NCBI GenBank assembly: GCA_022823725.1
Contig: JAJEHL010000026.1
Coordinates: forward strand, 248,001 to 312,000
Reading direction: 5' to 3'
Length of the DNA: 64,000 nucleotides
Source: Candidatus Latescibacterota bacterium
GTDB taxonomy: Bacteria; Latescibacterota; UBA2968
This document shows positions 18,440 to 25,659 of this stretch, piece by piece (within the stretch, counting starts at the first letter, position 1; the number at the start of each line of letters is the position of its first letter). The translations under genes were made by a program, and so were the position numbers. The notes beneath the pieces were generated by a model that had not been told where the DNA came from, searched no databases, and was given only the letters and a program-made list of their open reading frames with translations.

Positions 18440-19512
18440 AAACGATCTACCGTTCAACACTCGTGCAAGGGATATGCTGTTTCCTGCTCATCGGCGGACT
18501 CCTCGCCCCAGCCGCAGAAGCAGTTAAATTTCGCACCGAAGAAGGTCAACTCCAGCAATCAAAATTCGTCATCGCCGTACCGGAGTCCTGGAACGGGAAA
18601 CTCCTGCTGCTGGCGCACGGATATCGCCCCGAAAATGCGACCCTGAGCGCCGATTTTCGCACAGAGTCACCTATGTACCAGCATTTGCTTGCCGATGGCT
18701 GGATGATCGCATCTACCAGCTACCGCCGCAACGGAGCGATCGTCGTCGATGCGGCAGCGGACATCGAACTGCTGCGCCAGCACATTGTCCAAACCTATGG
18801 CGCGCCTGAACGTGTGCTTGTGCAGGGCAGCTCAATGGGCGGTGCGATCGTGACCCTGATCGCCGAAACCGCTCCCGAAGGTTATGACGGCTTGCTCGCG
18901 TTGGGGGCGGCACTGCAAGTGCGAGATGCAGAGCAACCCCACGAATGGAATTATACGCCACGCCTCCCATTGCTCTTCGTCAGTAACCAGAGTGAAGTGG
19001 AGGGACCCCAGGCGTATATCCAGAAAGCGGTCAAGGCACCGATTGTGCCAGTGTTCTGGTCTGTGGCACGCGACGGACACGTGAACCTCAGAGAGATCGA
19101 ACGGGAAACCGCGTTGCGTGCGCTCAACGCCTATCTGGAGACCGGCACGATTGAACGAGACAAAGATGCGACCATCGCTCCAGATCATGTGTCGTCTGCG
19201 GAATTTGTGGAAGGTGGGGCTTACACAAAGATAGAGAGTCTCTCCTCGACCTACGGCAACATCAACACCGAATTTATCGAGGGCGACCTGCAGCAACTTG
19301 GCATCTCTCCCAAAACCCGTTTTCAGGTCCGCTATGGGGATCAGATGTTCACAATGTTGCTTGCCACCACCTATGGAGACGTGCCACGGGGAGAGTGGGT
19401 TGCATTCCTGACAGCGGAAGGTCGCTTGAGGATTGCTCGCAACTACGAAAACGCCTCAAAGACACTTGGGTGTAAGGAGGGCGACAAAATCTTCATCGCG
19501 CCCGCCAAATAA
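18436..19512 (+). CDS. exported alpha/beta hydrolase fused to SAM hydroxide adenosyltransferase C-terminal domain, 358 aa
   Basis: The first 29 residues are a signal peptide (hydrophobic core CCFLLIGGLLAPAAEA, cleavage likely after AEA). Residues 40-230 or so form an alpha/beta hydrolase: LLLLAHGY for the oxyanion strand, nucleophile Ser133 in GSSMGG, and a candidate histidine in ARDGHVNL. The last 100 residues (YGNINTEFIEG, then TTYGDVPRGEW, AEGRLRIARNYENAS and CKEGDKIFI) look like the C-terminal beta domain of DUF62/SAM hydroxide adenosyltransferases, without the N-terminal catalytic part. Codon use is less C-rich than in adjacent genes. It is the only clearly exported protein of this cluster and is translationally coupled to the upstream hydrolase. 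Confidence 0.82.
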   Translation: MKTIYRSTLVQGICCFLLIGGLLAPAAEAVKFRTEEGQLQQSKFVIAVPESWNGKLLLLAHGYRPENATLSADFRTESPMYQHLLADGWMIASTSYRRNGAIVVDAAADIELLRQHIVQTYGAPERVLVQGSSMGGAIVTLIAETAPEGYDGLLALGAALQVRDAEQPHEWNYTPRLPLLFVSNQSEVEGPQAYIQKAVKAPIVPVFWSVARDGHVNLREIERETALRALNAYLETGTIERDKDATIAPDHVSSAEFVEGGAYTKIESLSSTYGNINTEFIEGDLQQLGISPKTRFQVRYGDQMFTMLLATTYGDVPRGEWVAFLTAEGRLRIARNYENASKTLGCKEGDKIFIAPAK

Positions 19513-19530
19513 ACCTTATAGGAGACTCAA

Positions 19531-20937
19531 ATGTCCAACCCCAACATCGTCTATATCTTCTTTGACGACCTCGGTTACGGAGACATCAGCTACCTCAATC
19601 CCGAATCCAAAATCCAAACCCCAAATATGGATTGCCTATCCGCTGAAGGCATGTGCTTCACCGATGTCCACTCCTGCTCCGCCGTGTGCTCCCCTTCGCG
19701 CTACGGCGTCTTAACCGGACGCTACTGCTGGCGCACCCGACTGCAAAATGGCGTCCTCAACGGATACTCAGAACCCCTCATCGAACCCGACCGCTTGACC
19801 GTCGCATCCATGCTCAAACAACACGGATATCACACCGCTTGCATCGGCAAATGGCATGTGGGATTAAACTGGACGCTAAAAAAAGGCGTTCAGCGCCTCG
19901 AAGGTTACAGACTCGGATGGGATCGTGGTGAAGCCATAGACTTCACCCAACCATTTACCGGAGGACCATGCGATCTCGGATTCGACTATTTTTACGGCAT
20001 CTCCGCATCCCTGGACATGCCGCCTTATGTCTATCTCGAAAACAACCGCACAATCTGCGAGCCAACAGCCCGTGCTCCCAGAGGCCTCTTTGGCCGCGAG
20101 GGACACGCTGCCCCGGGCCTCAAACCCGAACACGTCATACCAGACCTCACAAAAAAAGCGGTCTCCTTCATAGAAGAAACCGCAGCTGACAAACACCCCT
20201 TTTTCCTCTACTATCCCGTAACCGGTCCACACACACCCATCGCGCCAAACAAAGCATTTACAGGCAAAAGCCAGGCCGGCAAATACGGCGACTTCGTCGT
20301 CGAATGCGACTGGGCAGTCGGGCAGATCATGGACGCTGTTGAAAAAGCCGGCACCACCGATAACACCCTCTTTATCGTCACCAGCGACAACGGTCCCGAA
20401 CGCTTTATGCACGCGCGAAAAGAAGAATACAACCACTACAGCGCCTATCACTTCCGCGGCTGCAAACGCGACAACTGGGAAGGCGGACATCGCATCCCCT
20501 TCATCGCCCGCTGGCCCGAAAAAGTCGCAGCCAGATCCTTTAGCGACGAAATCATCTGTCTCACAGACCTCATCGCAACAGCCGCCGATATAGTTGGCCA
20601 TACCCTTCCCGAAAATGCCGGCGAAGACAGTTGCAGCATCCTACCCGCCCTCACGGGCCAGAACGCGACATCCATCCGAGAAGCCACCGTGCATCACTCT
20701 TCCAAAGGCGAATTTGCCATCCGCTATGGCAAATGGAAATTGCTCCTCCATCAAAGCTCCGGCGGAAATGATTATCCCGACGATCCGTCAGATGATGCCC
20801 CCGGCCAACTCTACGACATGGAAACCGGCTACCGAGAACGCGAAAACCTCTACGCGCAACACCCCGAAATCGTATCGCAATTGACCGACTTGCTCAACCA
20901 GTACAAAACGAGGGGCCGCAGTGTCCCCATTCCATAA
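19531..20937 (+). CDS. formylglycine-type sulfatase, 468 aa
   Basis: Canonical sulfatase: IFFDDLGYGDIS calcium ligands, formylglycine site Cys53 in CSPSRYGVLTGRYCW, GKWHVG near residue 111 and TSDNGPE for the second half of the metal site. The C-terminal region has the usual YGKWKLLLH strand and the GQLYDMETGYRERENL tail. No signal peptide: PNIVYIF begins at residue 3. An aggagac ribosome site lies 18 bases after the exported hydrolase. It resembles the arylsulfatase and N-acetylgalactosamine-6-sulfatase branch; substrate unknown. Confidence 0.95.
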   Translation: MSNPNIVYIFFDDLGYGDISYLNPESKIQTPNMDCLSAEGMCFTDVHSCSAVCSPSRYGVLTGRYCWRTRLQNGVLNGYSEPLIEPDRLTVASMLKQHGYHTACIGKWHVGLNWTLKKGVQRLEGYRLGWDRGEAIDFTQPFTGGPCDLGFDYFYGISASLDMPPYVYLENNRTICEPTARAPRGLFGREGHAAPGLKPEHVIPDLTKKAVSFIEETAADKHPFFLYYPVTGPHTPIAPNKAFTGKSQAGKYGDFVVECDWAVGQIMDAVEKAGTTDNTLFIVTSDNGPERFMHARKEEYNHYSAYHFRGCKRDNWEGGHRIPFIARWPEKVAARSFSDEIICLTDLIATAADIVGHTLPENAGEDSCSILPALTGQNATSIREATVHHSSKGEFAIRYGKWKLLLHQSSGGNDYPDDPSDDAPGQLYDMETGYRERENLYAQHPEIVSQLTDLLNQYKTRGRSVPIP

Positions 20938-20952
20938 TAAACGGAGAAAGCG

Positions 20953-22608
20953 ATGAACGCTTCGGACCTATTTGTCAAAGCACTGGAAAATGAAGGCGTG
21001 GGATATATCTACGGCGTGCCCGGAGAAGAAAACCTCGCCTTTCTGGAAGCCCTTCGCAAATCGAGCATCAAACTCATCTTGACGCGCCACGAACAGGGCG
21101 CTGCGTTCATGGCTGCGACTTATGGACGGCTCACGGGCAAAGCCGGCGTCTGCCTCGCCACGCTCGGTCCCGGCGCGACCAATTTTGTGACGGGTGCCGC
21201 GTATGCCCAACTGGGCGGCATGCCCCTGCTCATGATCACGGGCCAAAAGCCCATTAAAAAGAGCAAACAGGGCCAATTTCAGATCATCGACGTCGTGAGC
21301 ATGATGGAACCCCTCACAAAATACACCCGACAAATTGTCAACGTAGATATGATCCCCTCCATGGTGCGGGAGGCATTTCGCCTCGCACAAGAAGAGCGCC
21401 CCGGCGCCGTACATCTGGAATTGCCGGAAGACGTTGCCGAAGAACCCGTTGATGAACACACCACGCCGGTCTTTAACATCAGCACATGCAGGCGCGGCGA
21501 CGCCAATGAGCGCGCCATTGACGACGCGGTAAAAATGATCAAAGAAGCCACGCGGCCCTTGCTCCTCCTGGGCGCGGGCACCAACCGCAAGCGCATCTGG
21601 GAATCCGTGGCGCACTTCCTCGACAAAACAGGCATTCCCTTTTTCAATACCCAACTGGGCAAAGGCGTTGTTGGCGGTCTCCATCCCCTATTTTTGGGCA
21701 CCGCAGCACTATCCGATGGCGACTATCTCCACTGCGCCATTGAACGCGCCGATCTGATCATAAACGTCGGGCACGATGTCGTGGAAAAACCGCCATTTTT
21801 CATGTCACACGACGAGGGAGCAACCCGGGTCATCCACATCAACTTCCAATCGGCAGTTGTGGATAATGTCTATTTTCCACAACTGGAAGTCGTAGGCGAC
21901 ATTGCAAATACAATCCGACACCTCGCCGACAAAACAGGCAAAACAGCCTCGCACGACTTTGACTATTACATGCGCATCCGCGATCAGATCCAGGAACACA
22001 TCCGTCTGGGAGAAAACGACAACAGCTTCCCCGTAAAACCACAGCGCATCGTCTGGGACGTCCGCAAAGTCCTGCCCGAAGACGGCATTATCGCGCTGGA
22101 TAACGGCGTGTACAAAATCTGGTTTGCGCGCAACTACCCAACCACGCAACCCAACACCGTATTGCTGGACAACGCCCTTGCCACCATGGGCGCGGGCCTG
22201 CCCTCGGCAATGGAAGCCGCGCGGTTTTATCCCAATCGGCGGGTCATGGCGATTTGCGGTGACGGTGGTTTTATGATGAACAGCCAGGAATTGGAAACAG
22301 CCGTAAGACTCAACCTCAATCTCGTCGTCTTGATCTTAAGAGATGATGCCTACGGCATGATCCGCTGGAAGCAATACGGGATGGGGCTTCCCGATTTTGG
22401 ACTGGAATTTGACAACCCGGATTTTGTCATGTACGCCAACAGCTACGGCGCGCATGGGCACCGCGTGAAATCCACAGAAATGACCGTACCCCTGCTGGAG
22501 CAATGTTATACCAAAGGCGGCGTACACCTCGTCGAAATACCCGTAGATTATTCGGAAAACCAGAAAGTGCTCGTAGATGAACTGCAAGCAAAGACTTGTT
22601 TATTATGA
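20953..22608 (+). CDS. acetolactate synthase large-subunit-like thiamine-diphosphate enzyme, 551 aa
   Basis: Full-length IlvB/AlsS-like protein: catalytic glutamate in LTRHEQGAAFMAATYGR (about residue 48), the GPGATNFVTG and GQKPIKKSKQGQFQ loops, a central domain (LLLLGAGTNRKRI), and the C-terminal cofactor site GDGGFMMNSQELETA to LRDDAYG. The QGQFQ loop is like catabolic acetolactate synthases (AlsS) and related enzymes; no small regulatory subunit follows. A ggagaaa ribosome site starts it 15 bases after the sulfatase, so it closes the catabolic operon. It could condense or decarboxylate a 2-oxo acid produced by the pathway. Confidence 0.9.
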   Translation: MNASDLFVKALENEGVGYIYGVPGEENLAFLEALRKSSIKLILTRHEQGAAFMAATYGRLTGKAGVCLATLGPGATNFVTGAAYAQLGGMPLLMITGQKPIKKSKQGQFQIIDVVSMMEPLTKYTRQIVNVDMIPSMVREAFRLAQEERPGAVHLELPEDVAEEPVDEHTTPVFNISTCRRGDANERAIDDAVKMIKEATRPLLLLGAGTNRKRIWESVAHFLDKTGIPFFNTQLGKGVVGGLHPLFLGTAALSDGDYLHCAIERADLIINVGHDVVEKPPFFMSHDEGATRVIHINFQSAVVDNVYFPQLEVVGDIANTIRHLADKTGKTASHDFDYYMRIRDQIQEHIRLGENDNSFPVKPQRIVWDVRKVLPEDGIIALDNGVYKIWFARNYPTTQPNTVLLDNALATMGAGLPSAMEAARFYPNRRVMAICGDGGFMMNSQELETAVRLNLNLVVLILRDDAYGMIRWKQYGMGLPDFGLEFDNPDFVMYANSYGAHGHRVKSTEMTVPLLEQCYTKGGVHLVEIPVDYSENQKVLVDELQAKTCLL

Positions 22609-22810
22609 TGTTAGTGCTTTCTCATTGTTTTTTGCTACTATTTTTCAACAAAATGGTTGATAAATATTTACCAGTAGTGCAATAAATAACTTGCACCAGT
22701 ACCGCATTTGGTTTTGCCTGTCAGCAAACCATTGACCTTTTTGGGGCTTTTTAATTTTATTCCATGTTCAGGATTATCTTCACTTGTAATGACAAAATAG
22801 GAGACGTGGA
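22609..22810. other. AT-rich intergenic region with weak hairpins
   Basis: About 200 AT-rich bases separate the catabolic operon from the accessory zone. Two small inverted repeats are visible: GTGCAA/TTGCAC with an 8-base loop at 22677-22696, and GGTTTTGC/GCAAACC at 22710-22730 followed eight bases later by a run of five T. The second could act as a weak terminator for the upstream operon. No tRNA or clear promoter was seen. Confidence 0.4.
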
Positions 22811-23074
22811 ATGCCACAGCGGATTCTCGCGCGGGCAAAAGACAAGATCAAGACCATCAACGAGGACATGCTTAATTCCAAAGGATTAACCGAGGCAGAG
22901 GCCAGCGTGGCTGCTAAAGTAGGTCTCATTGATTCAGAGCAAAAGTACTGGTGGCTGGAGTCATGGCAGAAAGGCGAGCGGGAAGCTGAGCAAGACGAGC
23001 GGGAGGACCGATCTTCCAGTGCATTTGAAACGACAGAGAGCCTACTTGCCCACCTCCATAAGCAGTGTGCATGA
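22811..23074 (+). CDS. antitoxin-like small protein, 87 aa
   Basis: A short charged protein whose middle (EASVAAKVGLIDSEQKYWWLESWQ, then KGEREAEQDERE) resembles the conserved tail of small antitoxins that precede RelE/YafQ-type toxin genes. The ribosome site ggagacg is good. Its stop overlaps the next start by four bases (ATGA), the usual antitoxin-toxin junction, but the following toxin frame closes after 13 codons. No DNA-binding domain could be recognised with certainty at the N-terminus. It may therefore be an orphaned antitoxin. Confidence 0.7.
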   Translation: MPQRILARAKDKIKTINEDMLNSKGLTEAEASVAAKVGLIDSEQKYWWLESWQKGEREAEQDEREDRSSSAFETTESLLAHLHKQCA

Positions 23075-23112
23075 AAATCGTTATTGAAAAATCATTTGAC
23101 CGCGACTATTAA
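23071..23112 (+). pseudogene. truncated toxin gene (RelE/YafQ-like start only)
   Basis: The frame begins at the ATG overlapping the antitoxin stop and reads MKIVIEKSFDRDY, then TAA. This is the typical first strand and helix start of RelE/YafQ-family mRNA-interferase toxins (M-K-I-x-I-E-K-S-F-x-R-D). Nothing toxin-like follows, because a minus-strand gene ends five bases further on. It is most likely the remnant of a toxin whose body was lost by deletion or replacement. Confidence 0.7.
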
Positions 23113-23117
23113 CGCCC

Positions 23118-23474
23118 TCATAACTGACGAGCTATCCCTACCCGTTCCTGTTCCAGTCTTTGGGCAAGCGTCTCTAACTGTTTATGATAGCTGAAATCAA
23201 CTTTACCACTAAGCAGACACTCACCAAGTTCCTTCAGACCAGCCAAAGGCTCGCCGGTGCCTGACCGGAGGAAGCTATCCAGAGTCAACGCCTCAAGGGA
23301 TTGTGATTCGAGGCCCTGATCACTGGCATCGATGAGAAGTTGTCCGAGCTTCTTCTGATCTGGATCGGACGAACCGATCTCACCTCGCCCTAACCGTTCA
23401 ATTACCCTATCTATCAGAACGGCATACGCCTCGATATCGGCGTAAACACCGGTCAGTAAACTCAAATCACTCAT
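23118..23474 (-). CDS. hypothetical helical protein, 118 aa
   Basis: A predominantly helical, acidic cytoplasmic protein (MSDLSLLTGVYADIEAYAVL at the start, QLETLAQRLEQERVG near the end) with no recognisable domain. It has a very strong ribosome site (caggaggagg) before its ATG, so it is likely expressed. Its 3' end abuts the remnant toxin gene. It sits in a string of toxin-antitoxin genes, but nothing in its own sequence supports that role. Confidence 0.6.
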   Translation of the reverse strand: MSDLSLLTGVYADIEAYAVLIDRVIERLGRGEIGSSDPDQKKLGQLLIDASDQGLESQSLEALTLDSFLRSGTGEPLAGLKELGECLLSGKVDFSYHKQLETLAQRLEQERVGIARQL

Positions 23475-23502
23475 GTTGCCACCTCCTCCTGAAGATAGGG
23501 AA

Positions 23503-23533
23503 AGCCCAACGGTTTGAAATAGTCCGTTGGGCT
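23503..23533 (-). terminator. perfect 10-bp hairpin, possible terminator of the toxin-antitoxin operon
   Basis: AGCCCAACGG and its exact complement CCGTTGGGCT flank an 11-base loop. In the minus-strand direction it lies downstream of the RelE-like toxin and is followed only by a short T run (TTTCCC), so it would be a weak rho-independent terminator. In the plus direction it is followed by seven A, not T. It could instead be a protein-binding inverted repeat ahead of the 118-residue gene. Confidence 0.45.
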
Positions 23534-23572
23534 AAAAAAACAAGGTTCAATACACCTTTCGCCGCACTTCAA

Positions 23573-23842
23573 TTACAGACGCTTGAGTAACTGATTATAG
23601 GCTGCATGCGATCCTATCCAAAACCAGACAATATGATCTCTGTCTCGCAAACCCAACGCTCGATACCCCATCCCAATGCGAACAGCAAAGATCGGTTGAC
23701 GCGGACTGACACGCTTGAATTGGAGACTGGAGTGATAGGGATCGGAGCGCCACAATTGGTAAGCCTGAGCAGCTTGCCTTTGAGCCTGGGAAGAAAGCCG
23801 GTTGAGTCGCCTTCGAAACTCTCTCGTAATACTGGATGTCAT
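23573..23842 (-). CDS. RelE/ParE-superfamily toxin, 89 aa
   Basis: A basic small protein with the toxin-fold pattern: two N-terminal helices (ITREFRRRLNRLSSQAQRQA), a DPYHSSLQFK turn, and three strands ending VRIGMGYRALG and IVWFWIGSHAAYNQLL. The W-x-W-I-G-x-H-x-x-Y motif marks a HigB/ParE-like family of ribonuclease or gyrase-targeting toxins. Its ATG overlaps the stop of the upstream antitoxin by four bases, so translation is coupled. The molecular target is not predictable from sequence. Confidence 0.82.
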   Translation of the reverse strand: MTSSITREFRRRLNRLSSQAQRQAAQAYQLWRSDPYHSSLQFKRVSPRQPIFAVRIGMGYRALGLRDRDHIVWFWIGSHAAYNQLLKRL

Positions 23843-24078
23843 TGCTGAGACTGATTAACAGGAAAAACATCATCAAGTGGCACTGTATCACCCGCAGCAA
23901 TTTCCTTTCGCGCTGCTTCAGCCAAACGATCCCACTGCTCATCGGTTGTGGCCTCAAAACGTTCTGTCCAGGCCTGATCATCTTTCAGGTCCGTTAGAAT
24001 ACGTGCGGCAATGGCATCCCGCTGGTCTGCTGGCAGTTTTTGAATCTCTGCGACTACCTGTTCAAGTAAATCAGCCAT
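23839..24078 (-). CDS. antitoxin of the RelE/ParE-like module, 79 aa
   Basis: An acidic helical protein: MADLLEQVVAEIQKLPADQR, then IAARILTDLKDDQAWTERFE and a C-terminal segment DTVPLDDVFP. The LP-x-x-QR-D-x-IA-x-xIL pattern is common in antitoxins preceding this toxin type. An aaggag ribosome site lies upstream of the ATG. It is the first gene of the two-gene operon, and as usual for antitoxins it would bind the toxin and probably repress its own promoter, which should lie within the 90 bases upstream. Confidence 0.8.
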   Translation of the reverse strand: MADLLEQVVAEIQKLPADQRDAIAARILTDLKDDQAWTERFEATTDEQWDRLAEAARKEIAAGDTVPLDDVFPVNQSQQ

Positions 24079-24172
24079 TCCTATAGCTCCTTTTATAAAT
24101 ATGCTCTGCTGACTTAAAATATAACTTCAAATGGCAATATTAACCAGATAGATTTCTTGCCAAGCGCCGCCC

Positions 24173-25489
24173 TTAATCCATCAACCTGACATTGTATTGT
24201 CGCGCAGAGGATTGGTATCCCTGATACAGACTCTCATCCAGGGGATGTGGGGTGTAAATATAGATCGCGGTATCCCACGGATTGTACAGAACCAGTTCTT
24301 CCCGTTCATCTCCGCACACATCCGCCGGAATGCAGTGATACCAGGCCATGCGACCAACGGGTCTGGGATCCGGAAGACCCGGCAGTGAGATAGAAGTCCC
24401 CTCAAGAGGCAACCACAGCATCCCACCATTGTACAGAAGCGCAGGCGCGTCCGCTCCATTCCAGTACACGACCTCCATACCCGTATTATTGGGCGAAGGA
24501 TTGAGGCGGAAATCGTTGAGACAGTTCCCCTTTGTATCCACCACCATGACATCCGTATTGTGCCCCTGATATCGAATCACCATCTGGGGAGACGGATCGC
24601 ACGCGCTAAACCGCGCCACCCTCACCTCCTGACCATGAGGAACCTTCTCCTCGCCGAGCCGCAGAACCACATTCCCGCAATCGTCCATCACATGCCCAAA
24701 TCCGGAACAGATGGCGCGCACCTGCCCGTTATCCCACTCCGCGATAGACACCGAATCCATATTCCATCCAAGTTGCTCTTCCCAGAGCACCGTCCCATCA
24801 GAATCTAACAGAAAATATCCACCATTCACCTCATCCCTGCCGTCGCCATCAATATCTCCAACCGAGGGAATGTACGCCGGACATCGACTATACTCTGTCC
24901 ACTCGGTTTCGTATGTCCAGAGAACCTGAAGATCCTCATCAAAAGCAATAACTCTGCCCCCCAGTTTGATCACAAAATCTCGAGGCGTATCGGTCCCCCG
25001 AAAATTGGCAATCATAATCCGCTGATGTACCCAATTCGCTCCCCGTCCCCGACACATCCGCAACTCAACGGGACTTGCCTGCTTCTTGAGACCGCCATTC
25101 GCCCCATCCCGAATCTGAACAACCACATTTTCCATCGAATCGGGATCGGCCTCAACCGCAGGATCGAGAAAAAAGCTGATAATTTCCTCAGCACCATCCC
25201 CATCAATATAGCAAATAGCGACAGGACCAGGTCGGCTGGGCTGGACGCCACCCTCTCCCACCTGCCATAGAATCTCACCATCCACGTTGAAAGCACCGAG
25301 AAAACACGGCTTCATGCCCCCGCCATCATGGGCATCGTCAATCGACCGGTACACCAGAAAATCCGCTTGCCCATTTCCCTCGAGATCGCCCATCCGAATA
25401 TCCCCGCCATAAGTACCCTCCTCTGCCGTGACGCAGAACTCAGGCGGAATCTCCACGCGCTTATACAAAATTGGGCTGCCATATTCCAT
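24173..25489 (-). CDS. FG-GAP/VCBS-like beta-propeller protein, possible polysaccharide lyase relative, 438 aa
   Basis: Repeated calcium-loop segments typical of FG-GAP propellers are visible: GDLEGNGQADFLVY, CYIDGDGAEEIISFF, GDIDGDGRDEVNGG and DVCGDEREELVLYNP, spread over the whole length. Each is followed by a strand such as VLWEEQLG or IYIYTPHPL. The layout is like PL11 and related rhamnogalacturonan lyases, but I do not see enough to assign catalysis. There is no signal peptide, unlike secreted lyases. A gggag ribosome site precedes the ATG. It stands alone on the minus strand next to the accessory genes. Confidence 0.72.
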   Translation of the reverse strand: MEYGSPILYKRVEIPPEFCVTAEEGTYGGDIRMGDLEGNGQADFLVYRSIDDAHDGGGMKPCFLGAFNVDGEILWQVGEGGVQPSRPGPVAICYIDGDGAEEIISFFLDPAVEADPDSMENVVVQIRDGANGGLKKQASPVELRMCRGRGANWVHQRIMIANFRGTDTPRDFVIKLGGRVIAFDEDLQVLWTYETEWTEYSRCPAYIPSVGDIDGDGRDEVNGGYFLLDSDGTVLWEEQLGWNMDSVSIAEWDNGQVRAICSGFGHVMDDCGNVVLRLGEEKVPHGQEVRVARFSACDPSPQMVIRYQGHNTDVMVVDTKGNCLNDFRLNPSPNNTGMEVVYWNGADAPALLYNGGMLWLPLEGTSISLPGLPDPRPVGRMAWYHCIPADVCGDEREELVLYNPWDTAIYIYTPHPLDESLYQGYQSSARQYNVRLMD

Positions 25490-25518
25490 CGGGTTGCTCC
25501 CTTCGTCCTTATGTAGTT

Positions 25519-25566
25519 ACGAAAAAACTCTTGAAGAAATATAAAACTCTGCGTATGATGAAAAAG
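25519..25566 (+). repeat. 48-bp promoter-bearing repeat, copy 1
   Basis: Gap-free match, 40 of 48 positions, to the sequence at 28648-28695. It contains the sigma70-type promoter listed separately and a preceding A-rich block (acgaaaaaac) that is identical in both copies. Confidence 0.75.
25531..25559 (+). promoter_or_regulatory. sigma70-type promoter for the AT-rich gene at 25660
   Basis: A -35 TTGAAG and a -10 TATGAT are separated by exactly 17 bases. The promoter lies about 100 bases upstream of the following plus-strand gene. An A-rich block just upstream may act as an UP element. Confidence 0.65.
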
Positions 25567-25659
25567 GAAATTATATACAAAACTCCGGTTTGTCGGGGTA
25601 CGATGGAAAGTGTGGAAAGTAGATAGGATTTGATGTTTGCTACATATTGAGGATCTCAC

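Noticed and set aside
23503-23540. Plus-strand terminator at the perfect hairpin
   Set aside because: The stem is followed by A residues on the plus strand, so it cannot be a rho-independent terminator in that direction.
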